Shown: positions 6,395 through 9,028 of the stretch, in pieces
Position numbering within the stretch: position 1 is the first letter of the stretch
Layout of the letters: every line of letters starts with the position of its first letter
Source: CAZWXH01 sp964637725
GTDB taxonomy: Bacteria; Bacillota_I; Bacilli_A; Erysipelotrichales; Coprobacillaceae
Length of the DNA: 9,028 nucleotides
Direction of reading: 5' to 3'
Assembly: GCA_964637725.1 (NCBI GenBank)
Contig: CAZWXH010000072.1
Coordinates: forward strand, 1-9,028
Notes under the pieces: model-generated
What the model was told of the DNA's origin: nothing
The model's input: only the letters and a program-made list of their open reading frames with translations
Database searches by the model: none
Translations under genes and position numbers: made by a program

Positions 6395-6425
6395 AAAAGA
6401 AAAAAGAGATAGTTTTCACTATCTC
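6395..6425 (-). terminator. Intrinsic terminator of the tatD-YabE-like operon, overlapping the stop codon
   Basis: On the minus strand the stem GAGATAGT (6425-6418) pairs with ACTATCTC (6413-6406) around a GAAA tetraloop (6417-6414). It is followed by TTTTTTCTTTT. The TAG stop codon (6421-6419) lies inside the stem's left arm, so the last coding bases double as terminator. Confidence 0.9.
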
Positions 6426-7357
6426 CAAAAACTTGCTCTTCCACTTCCTACTGAAACAATTTCAAATTGTGCATTCTTAGAAGTTCCTCCACTAAAGTAA
6501 GTGGCTCCGCCTCTTTCACTACCTTTGAAAATATCAATTTTATTTCCTTTAATAGCACCACCACGATCTACAACAATTCCGTAGATTGTTCCTGCAGTAC
6601 TTAATTTATGATTTGATATTTTAATAACTGTTCCAAATGGAATCGATCTATCTGCTGCTAAGCAGTAATACTTTTGACCTTTATAAGTCAAATAAGGTGA
6701 GTTTGATCCATTAACACCACTTGTGGGTGATAATGACACACCAGCAGCACTTCCGCCACCACATCCATTACAATCTCCACCATAAGTTGTTAATTTTCCT
6801 GAGAAAGTTGTTCCTTGAGCAACTCCACCATGAACAATAATCTTACTTACTGGTGCAGTAATAATTTCTTCTTTAATAACTTTTCTTGATGTCTCTTGTC
6901 CATTCGCATAAGTTATTAAATAAGTTCTTTTCATCAACCCATCTTGACCTTCACGTTCGATTGTTGTACTCCATCCTCCACTTCCTTTTGTTTCAGTAGA
7001 GAAAGGGATAGCTTCATCTTGCGTTATTGTTTTTGTTTCAACTCTTGTAATTGCAAGAAAGTCATTTTGTTGAACAATATAGTTAAGATCCTTATTTAAG
7101 GTATCTCCTTTATTCAATTGTATACTTAATTCATCTAATACATTCGTTACTGTATCTTGCTTAACTAAGTAACTCTTTCCATCTTCAACACCATCTTGTA
7201 ATGTGATGTCAACAGTTGGAATATAATCCACGATTTGTTTAACGGCACCAGCTGATACTGTTGCAAACATAACAACAAAGTATACACATGCCACTGCTAA
7301 CATTCCTTTTGTTCGGCTGTCAGCCGAGACAACAATTTCCTTAGCTTTCTTTAACAT
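6419..7357 (-). CDS. YabE-like cell-wall protein: DUF348, G5 and 3D domains
   Basis: The product is a 312-aa exported protein. Residues 1-18 are basic and 19-38 are hydrophobic, ending in SAGA, which could be either a signal-peptidase site (after Ala38) or an anchor. Residues about 48-100 fit DUF348 (VDITLQDGVEDGKSYLVKQD). About 104-177 form a G5 domain (VETKTITQDEAIPF to SKIIVHGG). The C-terminus is a 3D domain with its three aspartates at D236 (AADRSIPFG), D264 (VVDRGG) and D275 (KIDIF), preceded by a Gly/Cys segment YGGDCNGCGGG. 3D domains are related to the catalytic core of MltA-type lytic transglycosylases, and G5 domains bind wall polymers, so a role in peptidoglycan turnover is likely. 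It is shorter than B. subtilis YabE. ATG 7357 follows a near-perfect AAGGAGG that overlaps the tatD stop codon, as expected for coupled translation; tatD-yabE adjacency is also seen in Bacillus. Confidence 0.9.
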   Translation of the reverse strand: MLKKAKEIVVSADSRTKGMLAVACVYFVVMFATVSAGAVKQIVDYIPTVDITLQDGVEDGKSYLVKQDTVTNVLDELSIQLNKGDTLNKDLNYIVQQNDFLAITRVETKTITQDEAIPFSTETKGSGGWSTTIEREGQDGLMKRTYLITYANGQETSRKVIKEEIITAPVSKIIVHGGVAQGTTFSGKLTTYGGDCNGCGGGSAAGVSLSPTSGVNGSNSPYLTYKGQKYYCLAADRSIPFGTVIKISNHKLSTAGTIYGIVVDRGGAIKGNKIDIFKGSERGGATYFSGGTSKNAQFEIVSVGSGRASFWR

Positions 7358-7364
7358 AATAAAT

Positions 7365-7371
7365 CCTCCTT
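7365..7371 (-). promoter_or_regulatory. Shine-Dalgarno of the YabE-like gene overlapping the tatD stop
   Basis: TAAGGAGG on the minus strand (7372-7365) combines the TAA stop of tatD with a full AAGGAGG ribosome binding site, 7 nt before ATG 7357. Ribosomes finishing tatD would sit on this site, suggesting coupled translation. Confidence 0.85.
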
Positions 7372-8128
7372 ATTTAATCCCAAACATTATTTTGGCATTA
7401 AATGTTGTGATTCTAGCAACGTCTTCTATCTCCATGTTCTTTAGCTTTGCTATTTCCTGGGCAATATACACAACATTTGCTGGCTCATTCAACTTTCCTC
7501 TAAATGGGTGAGGCGCTAAATAAGGACAGTCTGTTTCGATCATTAAATGATCAATACCAATACTACTCGCAACATCCTTTGGTACTTTTGCATTCTTAAA
7601 TGTCACTGGACCTGCCAAGGAGATTTCAAAACCGATTTTAATAAATCTCTCTGCCATTTGAACAGAACCACTATAACAATGCATGATGCCACGATGTGAT
7701 GCTTGCTTTAAGATATTATAAGTATCTTCATAGGCGTCTCTTGCATGAATAACAATTGGTTTATCATACTTTTTAGCAATCTCTACTTGTTTAATAAAGA
7801 TTTCTTTTTGTTTATCACGAGGAACATCGTCCCAGTAATAATCTAGCCCTATCTCGCCTAAGGCAACAACACAAGGGTTTTGAATCAATGTTTCTATTAA
7901 TTTTAAATCATCATCAGTCGTATTTAAGCAATCGTTAGGACTAATTCCTACAATTGCATAAATGTTTGGATACTCCTTAGCTATTTCTAGCGCTCTTTGT
8001 GAAGAGGGGATATCGTATCCAGCAACAACAATATATTCTACGTTGTTTTCTAATGCGTGTCTAATGAATACATCTCTTTGATAGTAAAGTTCTTCACTAT
8101 TGAGATGTGTATGTGTGTTAAAGTACAT
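7370..8128 (-). CDS. tatD: TatD family metal-dependent hydrolase (YabD-like deoxyribonuclease)
   Basis: The 252-aa product has the TatD TIM-barrel fold signature with all expected metal ligands: H6 and H8 (NTHTHL), E92 (GEIGLDYY), H128 (IVIHARDA), H150 (IMHCYSG) and D200 (ETDCPYLAPHPFRG). TatD enzymes are cytoplasmic Mg-dependent 3'-5' exonucleases linked to DNA repair and DNA degradation. The commonly seen GxHP near residue 61 is GISP here, a minor departure in a position that is not a metal ligand as far as I recall. It is the first gene of a two-gene operon with the YabE-like gene 12 nt downstream. ATG 8128 is chosen because it is preceded by GGGTGG and a strong promoter ending at 8147. 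The symbol is used in the family sense; Bacillus calls this gene yabD. Confidence 0.93.
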   Translation of the reverse strand: MYFNTHTHLNSEELYYQRDVFIRHALENNVEYIVVAGYDIPSSQRALEIAKEYPNIYAIVGISPNDCLNTTDDDLKLIETLIQNPCVVALGEIGLDYYWDDVPRDKQKEIFIKQVEIAKKYDKPIVIHARDAYEDTYNILKQASHRGIMHCYSGSVQMAERFIKIGFEISLAGPVTFKNAKVPKDVASSIGIDHLMIETDCPYLAPHPFRGKLNEPANVVYIAQEIAKLKNMEIEDVARITTFNAKIMFGIK

Positions 8129-8146
8129 TTTTTTCCACCCTCGAGC

Positions 8147-8175
8147 ATAATAACAGAATTTGTATCCTTTGTCAA
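8147..8175 (-). promoter_or_regulatory. Strong sigma-A promoter of the tatD operon
   Basis: On the minus strand a perfect TTGACA (8175-8170) is separated by 17 nt from TATTAT (8152-8147), a 5/6 match to the -10 consensus. Transcription would begin near 8140, only about 12 nt before the tatD ATG. The GGGTGG ribosome binding site (8140-8135) would be at the extreme 5' end of the mRNA. Confidence 0.8.
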
Positions 8176-8391
8176 ATTTCTAAACTCATAAAATTTAACT
8201 AACATTTATTTGTCACGGTTTTATCGACATTTATTCATATTGTTTTTAAGTATGTGACTTTTTTGTTTGTTAATTTCATAAATTGTTTTCATATCTTTTC
8301 CATATCCACTACAAAGATAACTATTTATATCACTAATTATCAAACAACCTCATTCTGTATATTATTATTACTCTTTGTTTGTTTTTTAGTC
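8176..8391. other. AT-rich spacer between the tatD promoter and the bactofilin terminator
   Basis: I find no credible gene here. A short plus-strand open frame (8254-8448) encodes a hydrophobic stretch, but it lacks a ribosome binding site and runs through the bactofilin terminator into antisense sequence. Nothing else stands out. Confidence 0.5.
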
Positions 8392-8414
8392 AAAAAAAAA
8401 GAGCATTTGCTCTT
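8392..8414 (-). terminator. Intrinsic terminator of the bactofilin gene
   Basis: On the minus strand AAGAGC (8414-8409) pairs with GCTCTT (8404-8399) around AAAT, with a continuous T9 run covering 8400-8392. The hairpin begins immediately after the TAG stop (8417-8415), with no spacer. It separates this gene from the tatD operon, which has its own promoter. Confidence 0.9.
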
Positions 8415-8990
8415 CTATTTAATCATCTTAATGCTACCATCTAAGTGAGCACCTTCTTCAATTTTAATAATTCCTGTTTGTACATCTCCAGTTACAACAG
8501 CATTTTCAGAAAGTTTTAAACGTTCACTAGCAACAATATTTCCTTTACATTTTGAATCAATAACAATATCTTTTCCATTAATGTTTCCATTGACTTCACT
8601 ATTATTCATAATATCAATCATGCTATCACTTTCAATATTACCATTAACAACACTACCTTCAATAAAGAGTTTATATGCTTTAATATTTCCAGTAATTGTT
8701 CCATCAGAAATCTTTACAATACCTTCAGAGACGATATCACCAAAAATTTGTCCAGAAATTTCTAAGTCATTATTAGCATTAACATTACCATGAATAACTG
8801 TATTTGCAGAAATAACAGTTGGCTCTTTAACAGCTGATACTTCATTTATTACCTCAGCAGTTTGATATGTAGTTTCAACTTTTTCTTCATAGGCAACTTC
8901 AGTCACATCTTGAACACCATCATCTTCTACAGTTTCAAAATAGCGATCTAAAATTCTATCCTTTAAACTTTCTTTCTTTTCCTGACTCAT
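8415..8990 (-). CDS. Bactofilin family cytoskeletal protein (DUF583)
   Basis: The 191-aa protein has an acidic, probably disordered N-terminus (1-56) and a bactofilin domain (about 57-188). The domain begins TVISANTVIHGNVNANNDLEI and repeats a beta-helix pattern of roughly 17-20 residues: GDI.SEG.VKISDGTITGNI, NGNIESDSMIDI, VNGNINGKDIVIDS and VTGDVQTGIIKIEEGA. Bactofilins polymerise without nucleotides into filaments that scaffold cell-wall enzymes, affect cell shape, or in B. subtilis (BacE/BacF, formerly YhbE/YhbF) support flagellar functions. ATG 8990 has GGAGG at 8998-9002, 7 nt upstream. No membrane segment is seen, so it is cytoplasmic or peripheral. It appears to be transcribed alone. 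Confidence 0.93.
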   Translation of the reverse strand: MSQEKKESLKDRILDRYFETVEDDGVQDVTEVAYEEKVETTYQTAEVINEVSAVKEPTVISANTVIHGNVNANNDLEISGQIFGDIVSEGIVKISDGTITGNIKAYKLFIEGSVVNGNIESDSMIDIMNNSEVNGNINGKDIVIDSKCKGNIVASERLKLSENAVVTGDVQTGIIKIEEGAHLDGSIKMIK

Positions 8991-9022
8991 ACAAATTCCT
9001 CCAATATCCCAATATTTATTCC

Positions 9023-9028
9023 ATTATA
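9023..9028 (-). promoter_or_regulatory. -10 box of the bactofilin promoter at the window edge
   Basis: A perfect TATAAT is read on the minus strand at 9028-9023, about 20 nt upstream of the GGAGG site and 32 nt before the bactofilin ATG. The -35 box would lie outside the window, so the promoter cannot be completed. Confidence 0.5.

Noticed and set aside
8254..8448. Plus-strand hydrophobic 64-aa open frame
   Set aside because: It has no ribosome binding site, crosses the bactofilin terminator and enters antisense sequence. Hydrophobic runs are expected from T-rich DNA.
8581..8793. Plus-strand 70-aa open frame
   Set aside because: It lies wholly antisense to the bactofilin domain and mirrors its repeats.

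Overview
This window looks like a chromosomal segment of a low-GC, Gram-positive-type bacterium (Bacillota). The DNA is strongly AT-rich. Promoters are sigma-A-like, Shine-Dalgarno sequences are strong (AAGGAGG types), and terminators are hairpins followed by T-runs. Protein architectures (DUF348/G5/3D wall protein, bactofilin, Big_2-type surface protein with a Thr/Pro linker) and the tatD-yabE and mnmG-rsmG gene pairs also fit Firmicutes. A gut lineage such as Erysipelotrichia is plausible, but that is inference. All complete genes end in TAA or TAG and use TGG for Trp, consistent with the standard bacterial code.

Layout from left to right. (1) Positions 1-823, minus strand: the N-terminal 274 residues of a membrane-anchored or secreted protein with one Big_2-like domain and a Thr/Pro linker; it runs off the window. 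(2) 824-1200: mostly empty AT-rich spacer ending in a long hairpin terminator. (3) 1201-3768, minus strand: a two-gene RNA-modification operon, mnmG then rsmG. (4) 3769-3865: back-to-back promoters with overlapping -35 boxes, driving mnmG leftward and a small CoA-binding-domain protein (3866-4243) rightward. (5) 4287-4318: a bidirectional terminator shared with the converging gene. (6) 4342-5847, minus strand: an AlbA_2/divergent-ATPase regulator-like gene whose frame is intact except for one TAA at codon 13. (7) 5885-6070: a GC-rich 12-bp tandem array broken by exactly 100 N, lying in the presumed leader of that gene, followed by a degenerate coding remnant. (8) 6419-8128, minus strand: the tatD-YabE-like operon with a promoter and an intrinsic terminator. 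(9) 8415-8990, minus strand: a single bactofilin gene with its own -10 box and terminator.

The core genes (mnmG, rsmG, tatD, YabE-like, bactofilin) are ordinary housekeeping or envelope genes. The accessory part is about 4320-6320, between the CoA-binding gene and the YabE-like gene. It holds the broken AlbA_2 ATPase gene, the unassembled repeat array and a frameshifted remnant. This is the only place where I see something unusual. I do not see a convincing complete novel system; the best candidate is the ATPase gene plus its 12-bp array.
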